NCBI RefSeq assembly: GCF_030815125.1
Contig: NZ_JAUSWH010000004.1
Coordinates: forward strand, 1-64,000
Direction of reading: 5' to 3'
DNA from: Allorhizobium paknamense
GTDB lineage: Bacteria > Pseudomonadota > Alphaproteobacteria > Rhizobiales > Rhizobiaceae
DNA: 64,000 nt
Positions 7,660 through 17,103 of the stretch are shown here, in pieces. The notes under the pieces are model-generated. The model saw nothing but the letters and a program-made list of their open reading frames with translations, was not told the DNA's origin and ran no database searches. A program made the translations under genes and the position numbers. Within the stretch, counting starts at the first letter, position 1; every line of letters starts with the position of its first letter.

Positions 7660-9147
7660 ATGAGTACCTCAACGGTTTTATTGATTGTGATCGCCCTTGG
7701 GCTGATCGGCTATTTGCTGGGTGCCTCGCGCGCCGCCACTCTGGCGGGCGGCAAGGCATCCTCGCTGCATTCCCGCTATGGCTATCATGGCAGCTTCGTC
7801 GCTGTGGCCACCATTTTGCCGGCGCTGATTGTTACGGGGCTCTGGCTGACCGCCGCACCTGCCGTCATCGAAAGCCGCATCCGGGCCGAATTGCCGCCCG
7901 AGGTGCAGAGCCAGTCCGATGCCAGTCGCAACCTGACCTATGGGACCATTGCCTCCATTGCCCGCGGCATGGCAGGGCTTGACGAGGCAGAACGCCAGGC
8001 GGTCGAGGAGGCCGACCCCGCCACGGCCCGTGCTCTGCTGGCGGCGCGCGGCATGCCGCTCGCCTCCGACCCGCAGGCCTTCATGGTCAAGGCTGCCGCC
8101 CATCTGAGCGCCGTTCAGGCTACCAGCCAGATGCTGCTCACCGCGCTGGCGGTGGCCCTGGCGGTTCTGGGCCTCGTTCTGTCTCTGCGCCAGATCGCGC
8201 CGCGCTTTCGTGCCCGCAACCGGGTGGAGCAGGTCATGCTGGGGGCGCTGGTCGTCTCCTCTTCCATTGCCATCCTCACCACCATCGGCATCATTCTGTC
8301 GATGCTGACGGAGGCCGTGCATTTCTTCCGCGCCGTTCCGGCCTGGGAATTTTTCTTCGGCACGGTCTGGGACCCCCGCTTTGCCGCTGCCGGTTCCGGC
8401 GGCGCGGAAGGCCAGTTCGGCCTGATCCCGCTTTTGGTCGGCACGCTTTACATCGGCTTCGTCGCCATGCTGTTTGCCGTGCCGATCGGGCTGTTTTCCG
8501 CCATTTACATGGCCGAATATGCCTCGCCCCGGCTGCGCTCGACAGTCAAGCCACTGCTGGAAGTGCTGGCCGGTATTCCGACCATCGTCTACGGCTTCTT
8601 CGCACTCACCACTGTCGGTCCCTTCCTGCGCGACATCTCGGCCCAAATCAGCGGCCTGGCGACGGGCGATTATACAAGCTTCATCCAGGCCCAGAGCGTG
8701 CTGACCGCCGGTTTCGTCATGGGCATCATGCTGATCCCCTATGTTTCGTCGCTCTCGGATGACATCATCACCGCCGTGCCGCGCGCGCTGCGGGACGGCT
8801 CGCTCGGCCTTGGCGCCACCCGCTCCGAAACGGTCAAGCGCGTCATCCTGCCCGCCGCCCTGCCCGGTATTGTCGGTGCGCTGCTGATGACGGCATCGCG
8901 CGCCATTGGCGAAACCATGATCGTCGTGCTGGCCGCAGGCGTTGCCGCCCGCATTCAGCTCAATCCCTTCGAGCCGATGACCACGGTGACGGTAAAAATC
9001 GTCAACCAGCTCACCGGCGACCTCGAATTCACCTCGCCGCAGACGCTGGTCGCCTTTGCGCTCGGCATCACGCTGTTTGCCATCACGCTCTGCCTCAACA
9101 TCTATGCACTCTACATCGTGCGCAAATACCGGGAGCAGTATGAATGA
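7660..9147 (+). CDS. pstC: Phosphate ABC transporter permease PstC
   Basis: Inner-membrane permease of the Pst importer, 495 aa from the ATG at 7660 (GGCGGGG lies upstream; a TTG five codons earlier is less likely). The N-terminus has two hydrophobic segments and an extended loop (about residues 60-150), a long form common in rhizobia. The transporter core follows: YIGFVAMLFAVPIGLFSAIYMAEYA, VLAGIPTIVYGFFAL, and the EAA loop around DGSLGLGATRSETVKRVILPAALPGI. It overlaps pstA by an ATGA junction. Confidence 0.95.
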   Translation: MSTSTVLLIVIALGLIGYLLGASRAATLAGGKASSLHSRYGYHGSFVAVATILPALIVTGLWLTAAPAVIESRIRAELPPEVQSQSDASRNLTYGTIASIARGMAGLDEAERQAVEEADPATARALLAARGMPLASDPQAFMVKAAAHLSAVQATSQMLLTALAVALAVLGLVLSLRQIAPRFRARNRVEQVMLGALVVSSSIAILTTIGIILSMLTEAVHFFRAVPAWEFFFGTVWDPRFAAAGSGGAEGQFGLIPLLVGTLYIGFVAMLFAVPIGLFSAIYMAEYASPRLRSTVKPLLEVLAGIPTIVYGFFALTTVGPFLRDISAQISGLATGDYTSFIQAQSVLTAGFVMGIMLIPYVSSLSDDIITAVPRALRDGSLGLGATRSETVKRVILPAALPGIVGALLMTASRAIGETMIVVLAAGVAARIQLNPFEPMTTVTVKIVNQLTGDLEFTSPQTLVAFALGITLFAITLCLNIYALYIVRKYREQYE

Positions 9148-10469
9148 GTGAGATCGTTTCCCAAGGCGTGAGCGGCCTTGCCGCAACCGCCCGGCCCGCG
9201 CGCCGTGACATCGGCCTCAAGCGCCGCTATGCCGCAGAACGCCGTTTCCGCGCCTATGGCGTGGCGGCCATCAGCTTCGGCCTGATCTTCCTTTTCGTGC
9301 TGTTGGGCTCGGTGATCTCCAAGGGCTATACCGCCTTCGTGCAGACCACCATCACGCTGCCCATCGAGTTCAGCGCGCAGGTGATCGACCCCACCAACCA
9401 GCGGGCCAGCAATCCGAATGTGCTGATCGCCGCCAATTATCCGCTGCTGGCGCGCAATGCGCTGGCAAAGCATCTTGGCCTGGAAACCAACAACCGCCCG
9501 GCCATGAAGGCCGTGACGGAGATGATTTCCGACAGCGTGCGCGTCCAGCTTCGCCAGATGGTGCAGGCCGATCCGTCGATCGTCGGCAAGACCGTGCCGG
9601 TCTCCATTCTCGCCAGCGCCAATATCGATTCCGCCAACAAGGGTCAGATCGACCTGACGGTGGATCAGGCCAACCGCAAGGTGTCCGACCAGCAGGTGGA
9701 GTGGATGAAGAAGCTGGCTGCCGACGGCGTGCTGACCAAGGCCTTCAACACCGGCATCTTCTTCAACGGCGCCTCCAGCCGTCCGGAAGCGGCGGGCGTC
9801 GGCGTGGCGCTGATCGGCTCGGCCTATATGATGCTGATCGTGCTGGTGCTCTCGCTTCCCATCGGGGTTGCCGCCTCGATCTATCTGGAAGAATTTGCGC
9901 CGAAGAACCGGCTGACGGACCTGATCGAGGTCAATATCAACAACCTCGCCGCCGTTCCCTCCATCGTCTTCGGCCTGCTGGGGCTGGCGGTCTTCATAAA
10001 CTTCGCGGGCTTTCCGCGCTCGGCCTCGCTGGTCGGCGGTCTGGTGCTGACGCTGATGACGCTACCCACCATCATCATCGCCACCCGGGCGGCGCTGAAG
10101 GCCGTGCCACCCTCCATCCGCGCCGCGGCGCTCGGCCTTGGCGCGTCGAAAATGCAGACCGTCTTCCATCACGTGCTGCCGCTGGCCATGCCGGGCATTC
10201 TCACCGGCACGATCATCGGGCTGGCGCATGCGCTGGGTGAAACCGCGCCGCTGCTTCTGATCGGCATGGTGGCTTTCGTGGCCGATTATCCCGGCACGCC
10301 GCTTGATCCCTCCACGGCGCTGCCGGTACAGATCTACATGTGGGCCAACGAGGCCGAACGGGCTTTCGTAGAGCGCACCTCGGGTGCGATCATCATCCTG
10401 CTCCTCTTCCTGCTCGTCATGAATGTGGGAGCCATTCTGCTACGCCGCCGCTTCGAGCGCCGCTGGTAA
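9144..10469 (+). CDS. pstA: Phosphate ABC transporter permease PstA
   Basis: Second permease, 441 aa, translationally coupled to pstC by ATGA. A long N-terminal extension with one membrane segment (about residues 45-65) and a periplasmic region of ~150 residues precedes the standard core ([37 protein letters not shown] loop [24 protein letters not shown]). This long form is usual in alphaproteobacteria. pstB follows after 16 bp. Confidence 0.95.
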   Translation: MSEIVSQGVSGLAATARPARRDIGLKRRYAAERRFRAYGVAAISFGLIFLFVLLGSVISKGYTAFVQTTITLPIEFSAQVIDPTNQRASNPNVLIAANYPLLARNALAKHLGLETNNRPAMKAVTEMISDSVRVQLRQMVQADPSIVGKTVPVSILASANIDSANKGQIDLTVDQANRKVSDQQVEWMKKLAADGVLTKAFNTGIFFNGASSRPEAAGVGVALIGSAYMMLIVLVLSLPIGVAASIYLEEFAPKNRLTDLIEVNINNLAAVPSIVFGLLGLAVFINFAGFPRSASLVGGLVLTLMTLPTIIIATRAALKAVPPSIRAAALGLGASKMQTVFHHVLPLAMPGILTGTIIGLAHALGETAPLLLIGMVAFVADYPGTPLDPSTALPVQIYMWANEAERAFVERTSGAIIILLLFLLVMNVGAILLRRRFERRW

Positions 10470-10485
10470 TCCGGGAGAGAAAGCC

Positions 10486-11301
10486 ATGAACATGATGTCC
10501 GAAGCAGCAGTTGAAAAGGCGCTGGATCAGAAGATGACCGAAATGAACTACAAGATGGTCGGCAAGGACGTATCCGTCTATTACGGCGAAAAGCGCGCTT
10601 TGTTCGACGTCAACCTGACGGTGCGGGAAAACACGGTGACGGCGCTGATCGGCCCTTCCGGCTGCGGCAAGTCCACCTTTCTGCGCACGCTGAACCGCAT
10701 GAACGACACGATCGACAATTGCCGCGTCACCGGCCGGATCACGCTGGACGAGATGGATATCTACGATCCTTCGATCGACGTGGTGGAACTGCGCGCCCGC
10801 GTCGGCATGGTGTTCCAGAAGCCGAACCCCTTCCCGAAGTCGATCTATGAAAACATCGCCTACGGCCCGCGCATTCATGGGCTGGCCCGCAGCAAGGCCG
10901 ACATGGACCAGATCGTCGAAAAGAGCCTGCAGCGCGCCGGTCTGTGGAACGAGGTGAAGGACCGCCTGCACGAGCCGGGCACCGGCCTTTCCGGTGGCCA
11001 GCAACAGCGCCTGTGCATTGCCCGCGCCATTGCCGTCAGCCCCGAGGTGATCCTGATGGACGAGCCCTGCTCGGCGCTCGACCCCATCGCCACCGCCAAG
11101 GTGGAGGAACTGATCCACGAATTGCGTGCCAATTTCACCATCGTCATCGTCACCCACTCCATGCAGCAGGCCGCCCGTGTCTCGCAGCGCACCGCCATGT
11201 TCCATCTCGGGCAGCTGGTGGAGGAAAACGATACCGACAAGATGTTCACCAATCCGGATGACCAGCGCACCCAGGATTACATCATGGGCCGGTTCGGCTG
11301 A
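10486..11301 (+). CDS. pstB: Phosphate ABC transporter ATP-binding protein
   Basis: The 271-aa ATPase energises Pst uptake and helps signal phosphate status to PhoR through PhoU. Walker A is GPSGCGKST, the Q-loop [12 protein letters not shown], the signature LSGGQQQRL, Walker [14 protein letters not shown], and the H-loop THSMQQ. The start at 10486 follows GGGAGAGAAAGCC; a longer frame from 10423 would overlap pstA. Confidence 0.97.
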   Translation: MNMMSEAAVEKALDQKMTEMNYKMVGKDVSVYYGEKRALFDVNLTVRENTVTALIGPSGCGKSTFLRTLNRMNDTIDNCRVTGRITLDEMDIYDPSIDVVELRARVGMVFQKPNPFPKSIYENIAYGPRIHGLARSKADMDQIVEKSLQRAGLWNEVKDRLHEPGTGLSGGQQQRLCIARAIAVSPEVILMDEPCSALDPIATAKVEELIHELRANFTIVIVTHSMQQAARVSQRTAMFHLGQLVEENDTDKMFTNPDDQRTQDYIMGRFG

Positions 11302-11336
11302 TCGAAACCGCGTTATACACTCTTTGAGGAACACCC

Positions 11337-12044
11337 ATGGCATCGCATATCTACACGGCTTTCGATGAAGAACTGAAATTCCTGATGCGCCGCATCTCCG
11401 AAATGGGCGGGCTTGCCGAACAGATGTGCGCGGAATCCGTCCGCGCCCTGGTCAATTCCGACGCAGCGCTCGCCCAGAAGGTCATTTCCGATGACGCGAT
11501 CATGGACAGCGCCGAGCGTGAAGTCGGCGAGAAAGCCATTGTCACCATCGCCAAGCGCCAGCCGATGGCAGCCGACCTGCGCGAAATCATCGGCGCCCTG
11601 CGCATCGCAGCCGATCTGGAGCGCGTCGGCGATCTCGGCAAGAACAACGCCAAGCGCGTGATGGCCGTGCAGGGCACTGGTGTGCCGCGCAAGCTGGCGC
11701 GCGGCATCGAGCATCTCTCCGAACTGGCGCTGACCCAGCTCAAGGAAGTGCTGGACGTCTATTCCACCCGCTCGGCGGAAAAGGCCAAGTCGATCCGTGA
11801 CCGCGACGAGGAGATCGATGCGATCTACACCTCGCTCTTCCGCGAACTCCTGACCTATATGATGGAAGATCCCCGCAATATCACCACCTGCACGCATCTG
11901 CTGTTCTGCGCCAAGAACATCGAGCGCATCGGCGATCACGCCACCAACATTGCCGAAACCATCTACTACATGACGACGGGCGCCCAGCCGGAAGGCGAGC
12001 GCCCCAAGGACGATACGACGACCGCCGTGGGTGCGGCCGGCTGA
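11337..12044 (+). CDS. phoU: Phosphate signalling protein PhoU
   Basis: A 235-aa helical protein with two PhoU three-helix repeats. The metal-binding E/D pattern DLERVGDLGKNNAKR occurs near residue 95 and recurs as NIERIGDHATNIAE near residue 198. Standard PhoU length, TTTGAGGAAC before the start. It represses PhoB activation when phosphate is plentiful by linking PstB to PhoR. Confidence 0.96.
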   Translation: MASHIYTAFDEELKFLMRRISEMGGLAEQMCAESVRALVNSDAALAQKVISDDAIMDSAEREVGEKAIVTIAKRQPMAADLREIIGALRIAADLERVGDLGKNNAKRVMAVQGTGVPRKLARGIEHLSELALTQLKEVLDVYSTRSAEKAKSIRDRDEEIDAIYTSLFRELLTYMMEDPRNITTCTHLLFCAKNIERIGDHATNIAETIYYMTTGAQPEGERPKDDTTTAVGAAG

Positions 12045-12126
12045 AACCTCTGCAAAGCCGGGAATAGAGCATAATCCGACCGGAGTGAAACGAGGATCGA
12101 CAAGATTATGCTTCAAAAATAAAATG

Positions 12127-12165
12127 TTAGAGCGCCGATCTGATTCAATCAGATCGGCGCTCTAA
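12127..12165. repeat. Perfect 39-nt palindrome between phoU and phoB
   Basis: Arms of 19 bp (TTAGAGCGCCGATCTGATT and its exact complement) flank a single C. No T-run follows, so a simple terminator is unlikely. A weaker pair GCATAAT/ATTATGC at 12069-12111 precedes it. Both lie in the 158-bp gap before phoB. Confidence 0.85.
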
Positions 12166-12202
12166 TGCCCGGCTTGCCTGAACGTATGAGGACGACACAT
12201 CG

Positions 12203-12886
12203 ATGCTGCCGAGAATTGCCGTGGTGGAAGATGAAGAAGCGCTGAGCGTGCTTCTTCGCTACAATCTGGAAACGGAAGGCTATGAGGTGGAAACCATCCT
12301 GCGCGGCGACGAAGCCGAGATCCGCCTGCAGGAGCGCGTACCCGATCTCCTCATCCTCGACTGGATGCTGCCCGGCGTCTCCGGCATCGAACTGTGCCGC
12401 CGCCTGCGCATGCGGCCAGACACCGAACGCCTGCCGATCATCATGCTGACGGCGCGCGGCGAGGAAAGCGAGCGGGTGCGCGGCCTTTCCACCGGCGCGG
12501 ACGATTACGTGGTCAAGCCCTTTTCCACGCCGGAACTGATGGCGCGGGTGAAGGCCATGCTGCGCCGGGCCAAGCCCGAGGTTCTCTCCAGCGTTCTGCG
12601 CTGCGGCGATATCGAGCTGGACCGCGAGACCCATCGCGTACATCGCAAGACCCGTGAAGTGCGGCTGGGGCCAACGGAATTCCGGCTGCTGGAATTCCTG
12701 ATGTCGTCCCCCGGCCGGGTGTTTTCCCGCTCACAGCTTCTCGATGGCGTCTGGGGCCATGACATCTATGTGGATGAGCGCACCGTGGATGTGCATGTGG
12801 GCCGCCTGCGCAAGGCGCTGAACGGCAGCAACCAGCAGGATGTGATCCGCACCGTGCGCGGCGCGGGCTATTCCATGGAAGCGTAA
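12203..12886 (+). CDS. phoB: Phosphate regulon response regulator PhoB
   Basis: A 227-aa OmpR-family regulator. The receiver domain has the acidic pocket VVEDEE, phospho-acceptor D53 (LILDWMLPG), the TAR switch and VVKPFS lysine. The winged helix has LGPTEFRLLEFLM, VWGHDIYVDERTVDVHVGRLRKAL and the RTVRGAGYS tail. It is activated by PhoR under phosphate limitation and binds Pho boxes such as the one at 6329. It closes the pho locus and is separated from phoU by palindromes. Confidence 0.96.
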   Translation: MLPRIAVVEDEEALSVLLRYNLETEGYEVETILRGDEAEIRLQERVPDLLILDWMLPGVSGIELCRRLRMRPDTERLPIIMLTARGEESERVRGLSTGADDYVVKPFSTPELMARVKAMLRRAKPEVLSSVLRCGDIELDRETHRVHRKTREVRLGPTEFRLLEFLMSSPGRVFSRSQLLDGVWGHDIYVDERTVDVHVGRLRKALNGSNQQDVIRTVRGAGYSMEA

Positions 12887-12888
12887 TA

Positions 12889-13055
12889 CGAAGAGTCATT
12901 TTCAATGACTCTTCGCATAAGCCGAGGGTTTGCCTTGCATTATTACAGCGTCCTTTGTGCGCTTGATAAAACGTACAAAGGACGCTGTAATACTTTAGAT
13001 CTGCTGCATAATTTTCGCCTTAAATCGATTCCGATTTAAGGCGAAAATTATGCAG
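12889..13055. repeat. Three successive long palindromes after phoB
   Basis: (a) 12889-12915: arms CGAAGAGTCATT with loop TTC, the same TCATTTTCAATGA core as at 37949-37977. (b) 12941-12958 and 12975-12992: 18-bp arms TATTACAGCGTCCTTTGT. (c) 13004-13055: perfect 24-bp arms starting CTGCATAATTTT with a 4-nt loop, the same family as 48524-48585 and 60061-60107. Together they fill the gap before the gcrA terminator. Confidence 0.88.
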
Positions 13056-13063
13056 TAAAAACA

Positions 13064-13093
13064 AAAGCGCGTTCGGTAGGCCGAACGCGCTTT
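13064..13093. terminator. Bidirectional terminator between phoB and gcrA
   Basis: Perfect 13-bp stem AAAGCGCGTTCGG / CCGAACGCGCTTT with TAGG loop, A-rich before and T-rich after, placed between convergent phoB and gcrA. Confidence 0.88.
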
Positions 13094-13114
13094 TTCATTT
13101 TGACGATCTTGTCT

Positions 13115-13669
13115 TCAGCGGGCAGCGGCGGCAGCTGCGGCTGCGCGGCGGCGGTCATTGACCGGCTGATAGGCAAGCTTGGCGTGATAGGCGCAATAGG
13201 GCGAGCCTTCGGTGCTGTCGCAGCCGCAGAAATGGAAATCTTCCTTCATCGGATCGCCGACAGGCCACTTGCAGGTGCGCTCGGTCAGATCCGTGAGCGA
13301 AAGCCGCTTGGAAATCGGCAGCACGGCGCTGGACACCGGCATGGGAGCGACCTGCTCCAGACCGTCCAGATCGACGTCTTCGCTCAGCGCCACATTGCCG
13401 GCGGGACGGGCAATGGCGCGGGGGGCCGTGGGGCGTGCCGGATAATTGGCGGGGCGCGCCGCCGCAGGCGCGGGCTGGCGCTTTGGCGTGCGTGCCGGTG
13501 CTGCGGCCGTACCGCCCGCCTTGGCGCGGCCCGGCAGGCAGAGGCGATGCACCTTGCCGATCACCGCGTTGCGGCTGACGCCGCCCAGCTGCGCCGCAAT
13601 CTGGCTTGCACTCAGGCCTTCCGACCATAATTTCTTGAGCTTCTCGACGCGCTCGTCCGTCCAGTTCAT
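13115..13669 (-). CDS. gcrA: GcrA cell cycle regulator
   Basis: A 184-aa GcrA family protein, the alphaproteobacterial cell-cycle transcription factor that acts with sigma-70 at GANTC sites methylated by CcrM. The N-terminal DNA-binding helix-turn-helix is the family signature: MNWTDERVEKLKKLWSEGLS, then SQIAAQLGGVSRNAVIGKVHRL. A Pro/Ala-rich linker (about residues 48-85) follows. The C-terminal sigma-binding domain includes CKWPVGDP, FCG and YCAYH cysteine motifs. It is monocistronic. Its upstream region holds an unusual cluster of GANTC sites, pointing to methylation-linked autoregulation. Confidence 0.95.
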   Translation of the reverse strand: MNWTDERVEKLKKLWSEGLSASQIAAQLGGVSRNAVIGKVHRLCLPGRAKAGGTAAAPARTPKRQPAPAAARPANYPARPTAPRAIARPAGNVALSEDVDLDGLEQVAPMPVSSAVLPISKRLSLTDLTERTCKWPVGDPMKEDFHFCGCDSTEGSPYCAYHAKLAYQPVNDRRRAAAAAAAAR

Positions 13670-13703
13670 GCCGCAATCTCCGCCTGTTGCGTGCGCTTAC
13701 GCA

Positions 13704-13893
13704 GAATCCGTCACCGCGGCCTCGGAAGGTTCCGAAGCCTGAACTGCCTCATACTGTTGGTGACTAGTTCCGCCGCATGCAGTCTAGTAATTGCTCATTA
13801 ACCTAGTGCCACGCTGACTCCGTGACAAGAGTCGGAAGAATCACGGCGAATCGAATTTGCCGCTTTTCCCCAACTTGCTCTCGAACATGACTC
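13704..13893 (-). promoter_or_regulatory. GANTC cluster in the gcrA/argD intergenic region
   Basis: GANTC occurs at 13704, 13816, 13829, 13838, 13848 and 13889 (5-mer starts). Five of the six fall within 78 bp. Random expectation is about one per 256 bp. GANTC is the CcrM methylation target through which GcrA acts. The region is the promoter side of gcrA and also upstream of argD. Confidence 0.75.
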
Positions 13894-13965
13894 CGGCGTG
13901 AAATAACCGCCTCTTGCGCGCTTGTCTCACCAACCACTGAAAAGCAAGGGAAAATGCGATGTTTA

Positions 13966-14016
13966 TTGACATTGCAGCGCTAAGCCGGAATAGTGCCAGC
14001 GCCGCCGAAAGGCGGC
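13966..14016 (+). promoter_or_regulatory. Probable argD promoter with 5' GNRA hairpin
   Basis: A perfect -35 TTGACA (13966-13971), 17-bp spacer and AATAGT (13989-13994) would start transcription near 14001. Exactly there GCCGCC-GAAA-GGCGGC forms a GNRA-capped hairpin followed by ATTTTTGATTTTT. It could be a 5' mRNA cap hairpin, or a terminator if the real start is further upstream. Confidence 0.5.
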
Positions 14017-14055
14017 ATTTTTGATTTTTCCGGAGATGAAAAGGACTTGACTGCC

Positions 14056-15264
14056 ATGGCCGAGAGCTCAACGCCGCTGTTCAACACGTTTGCACGTGCA
14101 CCGCTGCGTTTCGAGCGAGGAGAGGGCGTCTGGCTCTATACCGAAGGCGGTGACAAGTATCTGGATTTCGGCGCAGGCGTTGCCGTGACCTCCTGCGGCC
14201 ATTCCCATCCGCATCTGGTGGAGACGCTGAAGTCCCAGGCCGAAAAGGTCTGGCATCTCTCCAATCTTTATGAGATCCCCGATCAGGAGCGGCTTGCCCG
14301 CCGGCTGACCGAAGCCACCTTTGCCGACAAGGTCTTCTTCACCAATTCCGGTGCGGAAGCGCTGGAATGCGCCATCAAGACCGCGCGGCGCTATCATTTC
14401 TCCAAGGGCCAGCCCGAGCGCTTCCACATCATCACCTTCGAGGGCGCCTTTCACGGCCGCACCATCGCCACCATTGCGGCTGGCGGTCAGGCGAAATATC
14501 TCGAAGGCTTCGGCCCCAAGGCGGAAGGTTTCGACCAGGTGCCCTTCGGCGACCTGGACGCCCTGAACGCTGCCATTACCGACAAGACTGCGGCCCTGCT
14601 GATCGAGCCGATCCAGGGTGAAGGCGGCATCCGTGTCGTGCCCAACGAGTTCCTGCGCGAATTGCGCAAGATCTGCGACGAGAAGGGCCTGCTGCTGATC
14701 CTCGACGAGGTTCAGTCCGGCGTTGGCCGCACGGGGCGCTTCTTTGCCCATGAATGGGCTGGCGTGACGCCCGACATCATGGCGGTTGCCAAGGGTATCG
14801 GCGGCGGCTTCCCCTTCGGCGCCTGCCTTGCCACGGAAGAGGCAGCCTCCGGCATGGTGCCCGGCATTCACGGCACGACCTATGGCGGCAATCCGCTGGC
14901 CATGGCGGTGGGCAACGCAGTGCTGGACGTGGTTCTCGCCGATGGTTTCCTGGAGCAGGTGCGGGATGTGTCCCTCATCTTCCGCCAGGGTCTTGCCGCC
15001 CTGAAGGACCGCTTCCCGGATGTGATTGCCGATGTTCGCGGCGAAGGCCTGATGCTCGGCATCAAGGCCGTGCAGCCCAGCGGCGAGCTGTTGCAGGCGC
15101 TGCGTCAGGAGCATCTGCTGACCGTGCCGGCAGGCGACAACGTGCTGCGCCTTCTGCCGCCTTTGACGGTGACGGCCGATGAGGCCCGCGAGGGCCTGAG
15201 GCGCATCGAGCAGGCCGCCGAACAGTTGACCGCCCAAAGCCCGGCCAAGGCCGCACACGCTTGA
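14056..15264 (+). CDS. argD: Acetylornithine aminotransferase
   Basis: A 402-aa class III PLP aminotransferase, fourth step of arginine synthesis (N-acetylglutamate semialdehyde to N-acetylornithine). It shows [64 protein letters not shown] and the PLP lysine in [12 protein letters not shown] take the ATG at 14056, which matches the family N-terminus, over a longer frame from 13993. argF follows after 15 bp in the same direction, the normal rhizobial argD-argF pair. Confidence 0.95.
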   Translation: MAESSTPLFNTFARAPLRFERGEGVWLYTEGGDKYLDFGAGVAVTSCGHSHPHLVETLKSQAEKVWHLSNLYEIPDQERLARRLTEATFADKVFFTNSGAEALECAIKTARRYHFSKGQPERFHIITFEGAFHGRTIATIAAGGQAKYLEGFGPKAEGFDQVPFGDLDALNAAITDKTAALLIEPIQGEGGIRVVPNEFLRELRKICDEKGLLLILDEVQSGVGRTGRFFAHEWAGVTPDIMAVAKGIGGGFPFGACLATEEAASGMVPGIHGTTYGGNPLAMAVGNAVLDVVLADGFLEQVRDVSLIFRQGLAALKDRFPDVIADVRGEGLMLGIKAVQPSGELLQALRQEHLLTVPAGDNVLRLLPPLTVTADEAREGLRRIEQAAEQLTAQSPAKAAHA

Positions 15265-15279
15265 GACACAGGTAAGATC

Positions 15280-16197
15280 ATGACATCCCTGAAGCATTTC
15301 ATTGACCTCTCGGCCATGACCGCCGAGGACCTGAACCATATTCTCTCCGACGCCAAGGACCGCAAGGCAAAGACCAAGGCCGGCACCGCCGACAAGCCGC
15401 TCGCTGGCAAGATGCTGGCGATGATCTTTGAAAAGCCCTCGACCCGCACGCGCGTTTCCTTCGATGTCGGCATGCGGCAGTTGGGCGGGGAAACGCTGTT
15501 TCTCTCCGGCACCGAAATGCAGTTGGGCCGCGCCGAAGCCATTGGCGATACGGCGCGCGTGCTGTCACGCTATGTCGATGCGATCATGATCCGCACCACC
15601 GATCACACCCGCCTGCTGGAAATGGCCGAACACGCCACCGTGCCGGTGATCAACGGCCTGACGGATATGACCCATCCCTGCCAGATCATGGCGGATATCA
15701 TGACCATCGAGGAGCATCGCGGACCGGTGAAGGGCAAGACGCTGGCCTGGACCGGCGACGGCAACAATGTGCTGCATTCCTTCGTGGAAGGGTCCGCCCG
15801 CTTCGGCTACCGCATGACCATGGCCGTGCCGATGGGATCGGAACCGGATGACCGTATCCTCAACTGGGCCCGCGACAATGGCGGCGACATCATGCTGTGT
15901 CACGACGCCGAGCGCGCCGTGAAGGGCGCCGATGCCGTGGTGACGGATACCTGGGTTTCGATGAACATGGAGCACAAGGCGCGCGGCCATAACATCTTCC
16001 AGCCCTATCAGGTCAATTCCGCGCTGATGCAGCAGGCAAAGCCCGAGGCGCTCTTCCTGCACTGCCTGCCTGCCCATCGCGGCGAAGAAGTGACGGACGA
16101 GGTGATCGACGGACCGCAATCCGTCGTCTTCGACGAGGCAGAAAACCGCCTGCATGCGCAGAAGTCCATCCTCGCCTGGTGTCTGGGCGCCGTGTGA
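15280..16197 (+). CDS. argF: Ornithine carbamoyltransferase
   Basis: A 305-aa enzyme forming citrulline from ornithine and carbamoyl phosphate. The carbamoyl-phosphate loop [10 protein letters not shown], the HPCQ motif ([10 protein letters not shown]), the ornithine loop DTWVSMN and HCLPAHRG are all intact. It is cotranscribed with argD and closely followed by a binding-protein gene. Confidence 0.97.
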   Translation: MTSLKHFIDLSAMTAEDLNHILSDAKDRKAKTKAGTADKPLAGKMLAMIFEKPSTRTRVSFDVGMRQLGGETLFLSGTEMQLGRAEAIGDTARVLSRYVDAIMIRTTDHTRLLEMAEHATVPVINGLTDMTHPCQIMADIMTIEEHRGPVKGKTLAWTGDGNNVLHSFVEGSARFGYRMTMAVPMGSEPDDRILNWARDNGGDIMLCHDAERAVKGADAVVTDTWVSMNMEHKARGHNIFQPYQVNSALMQQAKPEALFLHCLPAHRGEEVTDEVIDGPQSVVFDEAENRLHAQKSILAWCLGAV

Positions 16198-16216
16198 CCC
16201 GACAGGGGCGGCAGGC

Positions 16217-17092
16217 ATGCGGGTGAGACGAACGTCAACATGGTGGAGCCAGGGCCTGAAAAGGGGCCTCGCTCTCTTGTTTCTTTTGCTTCTCACGGCA
16301 CCGCCATCGCGGGCGGCGGAAGGGCAGGCAGCCTTTCCCGTGCTGTTCGATGCCAAGGAGCGCCTGCCGAAGCCGGATCTTTCCGATCTGCTGCGGCTGC
16401 GCTTCCTGACAACCAATGATTTCCCGCCCTTCAGCTTCATGGACCAGACCGGCCACCTGACCGGCTTCAACATCGAACTGATCCGCGCCATCTGCGTGGA
16501 ACTGGGCGTTGCCGCCAAATGCGAGATCCAGGCCGTTCCCTTCGGGGATATCGAAATTTCCCTGTTGAGCAAGCATGGCGATGCCGCCCTCGCCGGCAAT
16601 GCGGTCACGCGCACACTGCGGCAGGATTTCGCTTTTTCCCGGCCCTATCTGCTGCTGCCCGCGCGGTTTGCCGTGGGCAAAACCCTGGCATCCGCCACCT
16701 CACCGGAGACGTTGAAGGGCAAGGCCGTCGGCGTCCTGGCCGGTTCCGCCCATGAGCAGATGCTGAAGGCCTTCTTTCCCGACTTGACGCCGCAGGCCTT
16801 TCCCGACCGCCCTGCCCTGCTGGAGGCATTGAAAACCGGCAAGGTCAGCGCAGTGTTCGGCGATGGGCTGCAATTGTCCTTCTGGCTGGCAAGCCCGGCC
16901 TCGGGTGCGTGCTGCGGTTTCCTGGGCGGCCCCTATCTCTCGCAACACTTCCTTGGCGAAGGCATGAGCCTGATGGTGCGCAAGGAAGACGGCTTCCTGG
17001 CCGCCGCCTTCGATCACGCGCTTGCCTCGCTTTCCCGAGACGGCACGCTTGATGCGCTTGCGCGGCAGTATTTTCCGCTTGGTCTTTACTGA
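16217..17092 (+). CDS. Periplasmic amino-acid-type binding protein (SBP family 3)
   Basis: A 291-aa protein from the ATG at 16217. A basic, hydrophobic signal region (GLALLFLLLLTAPPSRA) is followed by a family 3 solute-binding fold: LRLRFLTTNDFPPFSFMDQTG, GFNIELIRAICVELG, ALAGNAVTRTLRQDFAFSRPYLLLPARFAV, KAVGVLAGSAHEQML, DGTLDALARQYFP. It starts 20 bp after argF with no permease or ATPase nearby, so it is either an orphan binding protein or part of a larger sensor system. Many rhizobia have hslO after argF, so this neighbour is unusual in my recollection. The substrate is unknown. Confidence 0.8.
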   Translation: MRVRRTSTWWSQGLKRGLALLFLLLLTAPPSRAAEGQAAFPVLFDAKERLPKPDLSDLLRLRFLTTNDFPPFSFMDQTGHLTGFNIELIRAICVELGVAAKCEIQAVPFGDIEISLLSKHGDAALAGNAVTRTLRQDFAFSRPYLLLPARFAVGKTLASATSPETLKGKAVGVLAGSAHEQMLKAFFPDLTPQAFPDRPALLEALKTGKVSAVFGDGLQLSFWLASPASGACCGFLGGPYLSQHFLGEGMSLMVRKEDGFLAAAFDHALASLSRDGTLDALARQYFPLGLY

Positions 17093-17103
17093 TGCGTTCA
17101 GGC

